A stretch of DNA of 9,994 nucleotides from an uncultured Eubacteriales bacterium (GTDB lineage Bacteria > Bacillota > Clostridia > Christensenellales > UBA1242): positions 1 to 9,994 of the forward strand of contig USTJ01000012.1 of the NCBI GenBank assembly GCA_900557585.1, read 5' to 3'. Positions within the stretch are counted from its first letter, which is position 1. Each line of letters begins with the position of its first letter. Below are positions 1 to 6,700 of this stretch, in pieces. The notes beneath the pieces were generated by a model. The model ran no database searches. It saw nothing but the letters and a program-made list of their open reading frames with translations, and was not told the DNA's origin. A program made the position numbers and the translations under genes.

Positions 1-81
1 TCGGAGGCGCAATACTGGCATACATTTCAGACCGTTTTCGCAATTAAAAAAAAATCCAATTATTACAATTTCGTAACATGA

Positions 82-185
82 TTAACCAAAAAATTAAAGA
101 TTAATTCTCATGTTGTCGTAACAAAAAATGTAAGTACACAACACGAAAGGAAAGGACAAAAGAGGTTTCGGGAACCTATATCTAT
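82..185 (+). pseudogene. gmk: Degraded 5' part of guanylate kinase gene
   Basis: This stretch carries recognisable guanylate kinase coding sequence without a usable start. From 82 to about 135 one frame reads LTKKLKINSHVVVTKNVS; from about 135 the next frame reads YTTRKERTKEVSG and runs without a stop into the intact downstream reading frame. Joined, they give the family pattern VSYTTR at the expected distance (about 20 residues) from where the P-loop lysine should be. One missing base, in the A6 run at 123-128 or at 134-136, explains the break. The first frame is closed upstream by TGA at 79-81, the second by TAA at 102-104, and neither has ATG, GTG or TTG in this stretch. No GxxGxGK[ST] P-loop is visible in any frame of 1-81. 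I infer a decayed gene or an assembly fault. Alignment to full-length Gmk proteins would decide. Confidence 0.6.
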
Positions 186-644
186 ATGACTGCCGAGCAG
201 TTTGAAAAGAAAATCCAAGAGGGATTTTTCCTTGAATATAACAAGGTTCACAAAGACCAACAATACTATGGCACGGGGCTAGACTCATATTTGAAAATTG
301 TTGAAAAAGGCTGTGTTGCAATTAAAGATATTGATGTTGACAGTTATAAAAAGATAAAAGACAGCGACCTTGATGTTGTTGGAATTTATCTTACTGTTCA
401 AAATCGTGCAATCTTGTTTGACCGTCTTCGTGAGCGTGGAGAAAGCGAACAAACAATCAACATTCGCTTGCACGACAGAGTGGACTATGAAAATGCACAA
501 AAAGACCACTATGACTATGTTGTTTATACTGACAATTTTGAAGAGGCTCAAAAACAGGTTGTCAAAATTGTTGAGCAAGAGTTCAAAAAACGTGGCATAA
601 AGTGCAAAAAATCAAGACTTAAAAAGCATGAATTCATGTTTTAA
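186..644 (+). CDS. gmk: Guanylate kinase, N-terminally truncated (no P-loop)
   Basis: The 152-residue frame matches the C-terminal three quarters of guanylate kinase, the enzyme that phosphorylates GMP to GDP with ATP in the cytoplasm. Visible landmarks are EQFEKKIQEGFFLE with the following YYGT (GMP-binding segment), GCVAIKDIDVDSYKKIK (normally the LDID-type strand), LFDRLRERGES (lid region) and DHYDYVVYTDNFEEA near the end. The homology clearly continues upstream of the ATG through YTTRKER, so 186 is only the first available start in this frame; the ribosome binding site before it is weak (AGAGG about 20 bases away). A protein made from here would lack the ATP-binding P-loop and the TTR motif and should not be an active kinase. 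A terminator follows directly. The family is confident; whether it is expressed is doubtful, and a functional gmk is expected elsewhere because the enzyme is normally essential. Confidence 0.75.
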   Translation: MTAEQFEKKIQEGFFLEYNKVHKDQQYYGTGLDSYLKIVEKGCVAIKDIDVDSYKKIKDSDLDVVGIYLTVQNRAILFDRLRERGESEQTINIRLHDRVDYENAQKDHYDYVVYTDNFEEAQKQVVKIVEQEFKKRGIKCKKSRLKKHEFMF

Positions 645-647
645 AAC

Positions 648-675
648 GGGTGGCAATTTGCCACTCTTTTTGTTT
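648..675 (+). terminator. Rho-independent terminator after gmk remnant
   Basis: An eight-base-pair stem (GGGTGGCA with TGCCACTC, one G-T pair) closes a three-base loop ATT and is followed by TTTTTGTTT. It starts three bases after the stop codon at 642-644, so the guanylate kinase remnant still has a normal 3' end. Confidence 0.85.
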
Positions 676-772
676 GAAAAAGAAAAGTGTTTTGTGTGAA
701 AATGTAAAAAGTTTTGAAAATTTGATTTTCTTTTTGCATTTTTGCTAGGAACAAAAAGATGTGTGTTGGCTA

Positions 773-801
773 TTGAAATGTTGCATAAAGTGTGATATAA
801 T
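773..801 (+). promoter_or_regulatory. Extended -10 sigma-A promoter for the 602-residue protein
   Basis: The -35 box TTGAAA (773-778) and the -10 box TATAAT (796-801) are separated by exactly 17 bases, and TGA precedes the -10 box (extended -10). Transcription should start near 808, leaving a leader of about 20 bases that holds the ribosome binding site. The 97 bases between the preceding terminator and this promoter show nothing else I can name. Confidence 0.9.
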
Positions 802-830
802 ATTATCATATAAATATGAGGGGAAAACAA

Positions 831-2639
831 ATGGAAAAAAATGAAAAAATCCAACTTCTTGAATCATTTCTTCGAAGCCGTGGGCTTTCGCTTGACGACC
901 CAGATGTTAAAAAATTTTTCTTTGAACAAAGAAAAACAAGACACAGTGCAACACTTGAAAACCGCAAAATGAAACTTGCCTATGGCCCAATTGAACCAGC
1001 GATATACCGAATTGACCCAATCCAATTCATGAATAGTGGCTATCTTAACGATGAAGACACTTCTTCAATCATGGACTGGCTGATGTATTCTAACTATGAA
1101 GACAATCCTTTGGTTTTCAACAATCTTGGAAAAGACCAAACCGAAATTCGCCGTTCTTTTGAAGAGAGAAGAAGAACTGCTAGTCCAGCATATATGGATG
1201 CCGAGGGTTATGTTTATAATGGTGAAGACGGAAACCACCGTTTGCTTTCGCTTATGATAAACCAATTTGTTGACTATGCAAGTTGCAAAAACAGCGAAGA
1301 AAGACAAGCGGTTAAAGATAAATATAGCTTGATTTTGGAAGTGTCTTTGCCACACGACAAAGAACTTTGTGACCTTCTTGAAACCGAAAGAAACTGTGTA
1401 ATGGATTTTAAAACCGACGAAAATGCTGACGATTTCATTCCATATGCTGTCAGAGCGTTCCGCCAATTGCATAAAGGCGCATCAGACACCTATTTGGCAT
1501 CATATGACAAACAAACTGGCACATATCACTATGATTTCAACGGAACAAAATTTGTTGGTGATTGCGAAAGTTTGAAAAACTTTTTGAAAAACAAAAAACA
1601 TGAAGCCATGCCAATCATGCTTTGGTCAGACGGAAAAGAATCATATTTGTCATATAACAACTTTGTTGTTAAGTCTGAAAACAAACAATTTCTTGAAAAA
1701 AGACTTGCAAACATGCGTGCTTCTTCTGGAACCGCAAAAAACATGCCAAGAACTTCATATATGATTGTTTTTGACGCAGACAAAGAAAGATATGACATTA
1801 CAATTCCATCACTCAACATTCCAGAAGGAAACGGAAAGGCAAAAATGGATGTTGTAAGATTTTTGCAAGACTTTACAAATATTCTTGAAAATGATCGTTT
1901 CTTTGAACTTTCAGAAACAAACCCAAAAAACGTTGAAAAAGAATGTGATGACGGAAGAATGGGAAGAGCAATGTATGTTCCAGAAACCCGCTTTGAAAAC
2001 CTTTCTGCCGAAGAATATGCCTATGTTGCACAAATTTTGAAAGAGAATGAAGGATATATCCTCAGTCGCCTTAATGTTTTGAACAATGCCGATGAGTTGC
2101 AAGTTGTTGCAAACGAAATTGTAGAGTTGCTTCCAACAATGGACTTTACAAACGAGTCACTTCGAAGCATTTCTGCTGGAATTTTGAGAAACCCAAGAAC
2201 TGCTGGTGCAAAAAGTGCTGTTCAACAGGCTCGCAACACCTTTAATTTTGGAAAAACAATGGCTCAATGGGGCTATGGAAAGTTGCGCAATGAGTTTGAT
2301 GAAATTGAAGCAATCGAGTCCGACGTTGTGCGCATGCCACAATATATCGAGATTGCGGGCATTCATGAACAACAACGTAAAATAGAAGAACATTTTGCTT
2401 CTGCTCGTGTGTTCGGAGAGGAAAGCCTTGGCTATTTGCAAGATTTGTCGGTTGATATTGATAATTTGATTGCAAAACTTGAAGGCATTGCACGCCTCAC
2501 AAAAAATCCAAAACTTATTCGCATTGTCAACGACCTTATTGATATGCTTGAAAGAGATGCTTCTGCTTGTTCAAACATGATTTCTGCGATTTATGCAAAA
2601 AAGCGCAAAAAAATTGAGGTTGAAGACGAAAAACAATAA
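831..2639 (+). CDS. Uncharacterised 602-residue protein with a DGNHR motif
   Basis: I do not recognise a named family. The start at ATG 831 is preferred over ATG 816, because GAGGGG (818-823) sits seven bases before 831 and overlaps the earlier ATG. The protein is soluble, with no signal peptide or membrane segment. Residues 131-141 read GEDGNHRLLSL, resembling the DGxHR box of ParB/sulfiredoxin-like domains; the preceding AIYRIDPIQF (57-66) would fit the first strand of such a domain. This is a motif resemblance only. Residues about 150-380 are mixed; the last 200 or so are strongly helical and charged, ending in a lysine-rich tail (KKRKKIEVEDEKQ). It is transcribed alone, with a near-consensus promoter before it and a strong terminator after it, and its codon use (many GAC, AAC and AAA) matches the ogg and floA genes. 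A role in DNA or nucleotide handling is possible but not shown. Confidence 0.85.
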   Translation: MEKNEKIQLLESFLRSRGLSLDDPDVKKFFFEQRKTRHSATLENRKMKLAYGPIEPAIYRIDPIQFMNSGYLNDEDTSSIMDWLMYSNYEDNPLVFNNLGKDQTEIRRSFEERRRTASPAYMDAEGYVYNGEDGNHRLLSLMINQFVDYASCKNSEERQAVKDKYSLILEVSLPHDKELCDLLETERNCVMDFKTDENADDFIPYAVRAFRQLHKGASDTYLASYDKQTGTYHYDFNGTKFVGDCESLKNFLKNKKHEAMPIMLWSDGKESYLSYNNFVVKSENKQFLEKRLANMRASSGTAKNMPRTSYMIVFDADKERYDITIPSLNIPEGNGKAKMDVVRFLQDFTNILENDRFFELSETNPKNVEKECDDGRMGRAMYVPETRFENLSAEEYAYVAQILKENEGYILSRLNVLNNADELQVVANEIVELLPTMDFTNESLRSISAGILRNPRTAGAKSAVQQARNTFNFGKTMAQWGYGKLRNEFDEIEAIESDVVRMPQYIEIAGIHEQQRKIEEHFASARVFGEESLGYLQDLSVDIDNLIAKLEGIARLTKNPKLIRIVNDLIDMLERDASACSNMISAIYAKKRKKIEVEDEKQ

Positions 2640-2650
2640 TATAAAAAGAT

Positions 2651-2684
2651 AAAAACACTCTGCAATTGCAGGGTGTTTTTTGTT
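2651..2684 (+). terminator. Rho-independent terminator after the 602-residue gene
   Basis: ACACTCTGC pairs with GCAGGGTGT (nine pairs including one G-T) around an AATT loop, preceded by an A run and followed by TTTTTTGTTT. It begins 12 bases after the stop codon. The A run before and the T run after would also allow some termination on the other strand, but no minus-strand gene approaches it. Confidence 0.9.
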
Positions 2685-2728
2685 TGACAGAACTTTTTGT
2701 TTGTGCAAAAATATAAAAATAAAAATTC

Positions 2729-2810
2729 ATGCATGTTTTTGTGCGTTGTTGCAAAAAATAGGCATATGAAACTTGCATGCATATTTTTGTGTTTATTTTG
2801 CATTTTTAAT
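2729..2810 (+). repeat. Imperfect direct repeat in the leader region of the 137-residue gene
   Basis: Two copies start with ATGCAT, at 2729 and 2777, 48 bases apart. Each continues as a T run, then GTG(C/T), then a second T-rich part ending in TTGCA plus an A- or T-rich tail. The second copy ends at the ribosome binding site of the next gene. Low-complexity AT-rich DNA could produce this by chance. No clear promoter is visible here: a perfect TTGACA at 2684-2689 has no -10 box at normal spacing. Confidence 0.3.
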
Positions 2811-2819
2811 GGGGGATAT

Positions 2820-3233
2820 ATGAGATTTGACAATTTGACCGACTCTTTCAGAGTTGCAAACAAAATGATTGTTTCCTTTTCTGGAACCGACTATGTTTTT
2901 GAAAAAGGAAATGATAAGTTTGAGAAAGTGATTTTGGCGCTTGAAAAAATTGTTGTAGATTCGCACGAGATGCCTGCTTTTGGCGTAAGTCTAGACGAGG
3001 AAGCACGCAAAGAGAAAAATAAAGGAATTTGGATTGAACTGCTTTTCGACAGCCCATGCAAACATGATGGCATGGACTTTGAAAGTTTGCTTATCAAGGT
3101 TGAAAAAGAGGACTATGCCTTCAATCTGATTCGAAAATATAATGGCAAATATGAGGGCAGATGCTTCCATTTGTCGCTTGCTTCGTCAACAAAGCAACTT
3201 TATGACGCGGTTGAAAGTTTAAGCAAACAATAA
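2820..3233 (+). CDS. Uncharacterised 137-residue protein
   Basis: I do not recognise the family. ATG 2820 is chosen because GGGGG (2811-2815) lies just before it, a slightly short spacing of four bases. An in-frame ATG at 2766 would add 18 mostly hydrophobic residues resembling a short signal sequence, but it has no good ribosome binding site. From 2820 the protein is soluble and mixed alpha/beta. The C-terminal half has short aromatic and acidic segments, including GIWIELLFDSPCKHDGMDF, NLIRKYNGKYEGRCF and a final helix KQLYDAVESL. Three cysteines or histidines in CKHDG and GRCFH could be structural, but there is no clear metal-binding pattern. Terminators on both sides suggest it is transcribed alone, though I could not place its promoter. 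The base composition is like its neighbours. Confidence 0.8.
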   Translation: MRFDNLTDSFRVANKMIVSFSGTDYVFEKGNDKFEKVILALEKIVVDSHEMPAFGVSLDEEARKEKNKGIWIELLFDSPCKHDGMDFESLLIKVEKEDYAFNLIRKYNGKYEGRCFHLSLASSTKQLYDAVESLSKQ

Positions 3234-3255
3234 AAATTGTTTGCTTTTTCTCTTT
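3221..3255 (+). terminator. Terminator overlapping the stop codon of the 137-residue gene
   Basis: AAGCAAACAAT (3221-3231) pairs perfectly with ATTGTTTGCTT (3236-3246) around an AAAA loop, followed by TTTCTCTTT. The stop codon TAA (3231-3233) spans the end of the 5' arm and the loop, so the last three codons of the gene form the 5' arm of the stem. Confidence 0.9.
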
Positions 3256-3306
3256 ATACTGGAAAAATAAACACATGTGTGTTATTGAATAAATATAAAA
3301 AATTGT

Positions 3307-3337
3307 TTGACAAACATGGGGATTTGTGCAATATAAT
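3307..3337 (+). promoter_or_regulatory. Promoter of the secreted repeat-protein gene
   Basis: A perfect -35 box TTGACA (3307-3312) and a perfect -10 box TATAAT (3332-3337) are separated by 19 bases, two more than optimal. This should lower basal activity and often goes with regulated genes. The -10 box overlaps an inverted repeat. Confidence 0.75.
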
Positions 3338-3357
3338 ATACTTGTAAAAGTATATTA
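3334..3357. promoter_or_regulatory. Inverted repeat over -10 box and start site (candidate operator)
   Basis: TAATATACTT and AAGTATATTA form a perfect ten-base-pair inverted repeat around GTAA. It begins inside the -10 box and covers the predicted transcription start near 3344. It ends at the ribosome binding site AGGGGAGG (3357-3364). As DNA it could be a repressor operator; as RNA only its 3' part would be transcribed, so an operator role is more likely than a leader hairpin. The function is inferred. Confidence 0.5.
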
Positions 3358-3371
3358 GGGGAGGCTGTCGT

Positions 3372-3716
3372 TTGAAAATGCTAAAAAACGGAAAGTTTTC
3401 AAAATTTTTGTTATCAATTTTCTTGCCACTTGTTTTTCTTTCGATTGGTTTTTTCTCTTTTGGTGCAATAAGCACCGCTCTTGCAATGCCAGAACCTGAA
3501 GATCATAATGTTACTGATGGTGGAGCATTTTATATTGGTAACAATTCAACTTTCACAATGACAACGGGAACAATTTCTGGATTTTCCACAAGTTCTTATG
3601 GTGGCGGTGTATATGTTGCAAATGGTGGAACTTTTAACATGTCTGGTGGCTCTATTTTGGGAACACTGCAACAAAAGGTGGGTCTCAAATTTATAGCCAT
3701 GGAACTTTCACAATGA
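3372..3716 (+). CDS. Secreted BspA/DUF285 surface protein, 5' part (frameshifted)
   Basis: Translation probably starts at TTG 3372, seven bases after the strong AGGGGAGG site; ATG 3378 would be 13 bases away. Residues 1-38 are a classical signal peptide: a lysine-rich start, a long hydrophobic core (FLLSIFLPLVFLSIGFF) and an ALA cleavage site before MPEPED. Residues 45-95 start a series of beta-helix-like turns of the GGTxSGN/GTFTMSGG type, as in polymorphic or adhesin-like surface proteins. Homology stops at ILG (about 3662); the last 18 residues before TGA 3714-3716 are out of frame. Reading on in the -1 frame from 3662 gives NTATKGGSQIYSHGTFTMTGG, the expected continuation. The two pieces are therefore one gene of 1,187 codons with one base missing. 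As written, the piece would be secreted as a short fragment. Confidence 0.8.
   Translation: MKMLKNGKFSKFLLSIFLPLVFLSIGFFSFGAISTALAMPEPEDHNVTDGGAFYIGNNSTFTMTTGTISGFSTSSYGGGVYVANGGTFNMSGGSILGTLQQKVGLKFIAMELSQ
3656..3662 (+). other. Frameshift site in the surface-protein gene (T TTG GGA)
   Basis: The switch from the signal-peptide frame to the long downstream frame must occur here. In the incoming frame the sequence reads T TTG GGA, fitting the X XXY YYZ pattern of -1 ribosomal slippage; a -1 slip after GGA re-reads the A and gives exactly the homologous continuation. A simple one-base deletion (GGGAAAC to GGGAAC) or a sequencing error explains it equally well, and I see no convincing stimulatory hairpin downstream. 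Confidence 0.55.
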
Positions 3717-6700
3717 CTGGTGGAACAATTGGAAAAAATGGGACAACAGCTTCTGAAAGTGGGATATACAATCAGGGTGAAATGAACCTTTATGGTGGAA
3801 CGATTTATGAAGGCATTTTTTCTGCATATGCAACTTTGTCAACAAAAATGGCTTGCAACATTCAAGGAACAATCACTCTTCCAAATGATGAATCTATGAC
3901 TGTTGAAGACTATGCAGGAACAACCCCCTCATATACAATTGTAATAAGTTCAAATCGTGCACCTGGCAAAATTGTAACATTAAAAGGCAGTTCGACAGAG
4001 CCTGATGTTTCGAAACTTAACATTTCTGGATATAACACAAGCAAATATGTTGTGAAAGCAGTAAAAGATTCTTCTGGAAACTGGACTGTTGCTCTTGCAA
4101 ATAATTCTTTTGAGTTTCCATCAGACTGGAAAACTCAAGTTGCTTCAACAACCTATATGACAACAACCAAAAGCACTGTTACTGGTATTCGTTTTGAAAC
4201 AACAGTGCCATCGGGCTACACAAAAATTGGAACATTGTCAACAGGCCTTGCGGTTTATGCAAACGGAAACAACCTTGCGTTTGTAGACTCGAAAAAGATT
4301 TTGGCACCAGCAGATAGTTCATATTTGTTTTCAAACAACTCGTCGCTCACATCGATTTCGTTTTCTAACTTCGACACATCAACCGCAACAACAATGGCAA
4401 GATTATTCTCGGGCGCAAGCGGAATTTCAAGCATCGACATGAGCGGGCTTGACACTTCAAATGTAACTGATATGTCCTATATGTTCAGCACTTGCACAAA
4501 TCTTTCAAGTTTGACACTTACAGGAATAAACACTGCAAAAGTTACAAGAATGTCAAGCATGTTTTCACACTGCACAGCCTTGACAAGTTTGAATTTGAAC
4601 AGTTTCAACACTGCAAAAGTAACCAACATGTCAATTATGTTTGGCTATGTAACAAGACTTTCAACCCTTGATTTGAGCATGTTTGACACAAGCGCTGTAA
4701 CAAACATGAACCAAATGTTCTATCAAAGCACGGGCATTGTTTCACTTGATTTGAGCAGTTTCAATATGGCAAAAGTAACATCATATACAAATATGCTCAA
4801 CTTTGGCTCTTCATCGGCCTTGAAACTTCTTAAAACTCCAACCAAAAACACTGCTGCTCTTCCAATCACTTGTGCAAACTCGCTTTATGCAACTGCTGGT
4901 GGAACAAGATATACAAGCGTTCCAGCATCAACATCAACAAGCCTTGCACTTCGCGCAGCAAATACAATTTCGTTCAACTATAACAGCGGTTCTGGAAGCG
5001 AAAGTTCAAGAACCGTGCTCTATGGTCTTACAATTGGAACCCTTCCAAGTGCATCACAAAGTGGATACACCTTTAATGGTTGGTATACAGCATCTTCGGG
5101 TGGTTCAAGGTTCTCTAGTTCAACTGTTGTAACTCAAACTCAGGTGCTCTATGCACACTGGACAGAAATTGTGGTTCCAGACCCAGACCCTCCAACACCT
5201 CCAACACCAGACCCAGACCCACCAACACCGGGTGGCGATGGAGGCATTGAAAGTGCAGAGTATATCATTTTTACAACAAGAGAGAATGTTCCAAGTGGTC
5301 TTAGCAAGAACAACACGTTTGATTATACAAGAGCTAACGGTAACACCTTCTTTGAAACTGGTTGCACACCAACAGTTTATACAAACGATAGTGGAACACA
5401 AGTTGCTTTTGTTGGAGACTATGGCGAATTAATTGCTCCGCAAGATTGTTCGAATATGTTTGCAGGAATGATATCTCTTAAATGGGTAATTTTCAGAAAC
5501 TATGACACCTATGATGTTACAAACATGTCGAGCATGTTTGAAGGTTGTGATAATCTTGAGTTTGTTGAAATGTTGTCAATTCAAACTCCAAATGTAACAT
5601 CAATGAATTCCATGTTTAAAGAATGTTCTTTATTAAAACAAATTGCCTTTGCTGAATTTGATTGCATCAGTCTTGAAGATGCGTCATATATGTTTTATAA
5701 TTGTTCAAGTTTGGGGAACAACCCATTATATAGCGGACAAACAAGAACGGGTGAAATAATTGGGTCTATTCCAAATATTAAATATACCTATAATCTTGCA
5801 AATGCTCAATATATGTTTGCAGGTTGCGGTTGGGATACATTTGTAATGCCATTTATGTTTACAAACAACTTATCAAACACAAATGGAATGTTTGAAAATA
5901 CCAATTTTATAATTCTTGACCTTTCACAGTTTATTGCCAAAGCTAGCGACATGGAAGATATCTGGGGTTCTGGTTCTTGCAATGTAGAGGCGATTTATAC
6001 TCCAAGATATTGCAATCCGGACACATTTATTGGTGTTTCGAATTATTATCTTGCATCTGGCAGTGAACCGGGCGTTTTTAGTAATCATGAATATACATCT
6101 GTTCCATTTAGTTTATGCTTTGTACGTGATGATAAGATAAATGATTATGAACAATGTACATTTCATCTTACAATCAACGCTTGGTCTGATGATAATCTTA
6201 GAGAAATGATTGATAGATTAATTAATGATAATGTAATATTTAGTGGTTCAAGTGATAATTTTTCTTTTTCCACATACAAACCATTAGGTGATGTTTACTA
6301 TTTGCTTCCAATGCCTATAGCCGAATATGCTGAAAATGGAGATGAAGGAAATTTTGCTGGTTGGATTCGTGGTGATGGTTCGGTGGATCCAAATCAACCT
6401 GTTGATAGGTTTTCTGATTCTGACTTTTTCAAACGTTGGGGCTGGATGAATTCTTCTATTGATTCTGATGTTTATTTGCAATCAATGGCTTGGAGCGATA
6501 CTACTGCTCAATGCATGGGTAATACTATGGGAGGAACGATAAACGTAGGTGGCAGTACGCCATATAATGATTTTTATAATAATGATAGATATCTTCTTTC
6601 TCTTGTAAGATATCTTCCTTCAGTTCACTATAGTGACGGATCAATTTTTACCGGTTGGTATTTTGAAAATAGTGGCGATAAAATTGATTATTACACAAAC

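Noticed and set aside
1..81. Open frames running in from the left edge, one ending at TAA 45-47 with a GGAILAYISDRFRN tail
   Set aside because: All three plus frames are open for a short distance at the edge (stops at 45, 74 and 79), so no frame can be chosen as the end of an upstream gene.
78..104. ATG 78 as a start for guanylate kinase
   Set aside because: It is in frame with the main reading frame but meets TAA at 102-104 after eight codons and encodes no P-loop.
118..135. Programmed -1 slippage at A AAA AAT in the guanylate kinase remnant
   Set aside because: The frame feeding into it has no start codon after its stop at 79-81 and no P-loop, so slippage could not restore an enzyme.
2684..2717. 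Promoter with TTGACA at 2684 and TATAAA at 2712
   Set aside because: The spacer would be 22 bases; no acceptable -10 box lies at 16-18 bases, and the TTGACA overlaps the U tract of the preceding terminator.
2766..2819. Signal-peptide-like N-terminal extension of the 137-residue protein from ATG 2766
   Set aside because: The ribosome binding site is poor, GGGGG marks ATG 2820, and the rest of the protein looks cytoplasmic.
4325..4792. CRISPR-like array from regular 78-base spacing
   Set aside because: The repeats are diverged, in frame and encode DUF285 units; there are no conserved direct repeats with unique spacers.
4872..5432. Glutamine/histidine-rich overlapping frames on both strands of the surface-protein gene
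   Set aside because: They are low-complexity products of the repeat and linker DNA read out of frame, without ribosome binding sites.
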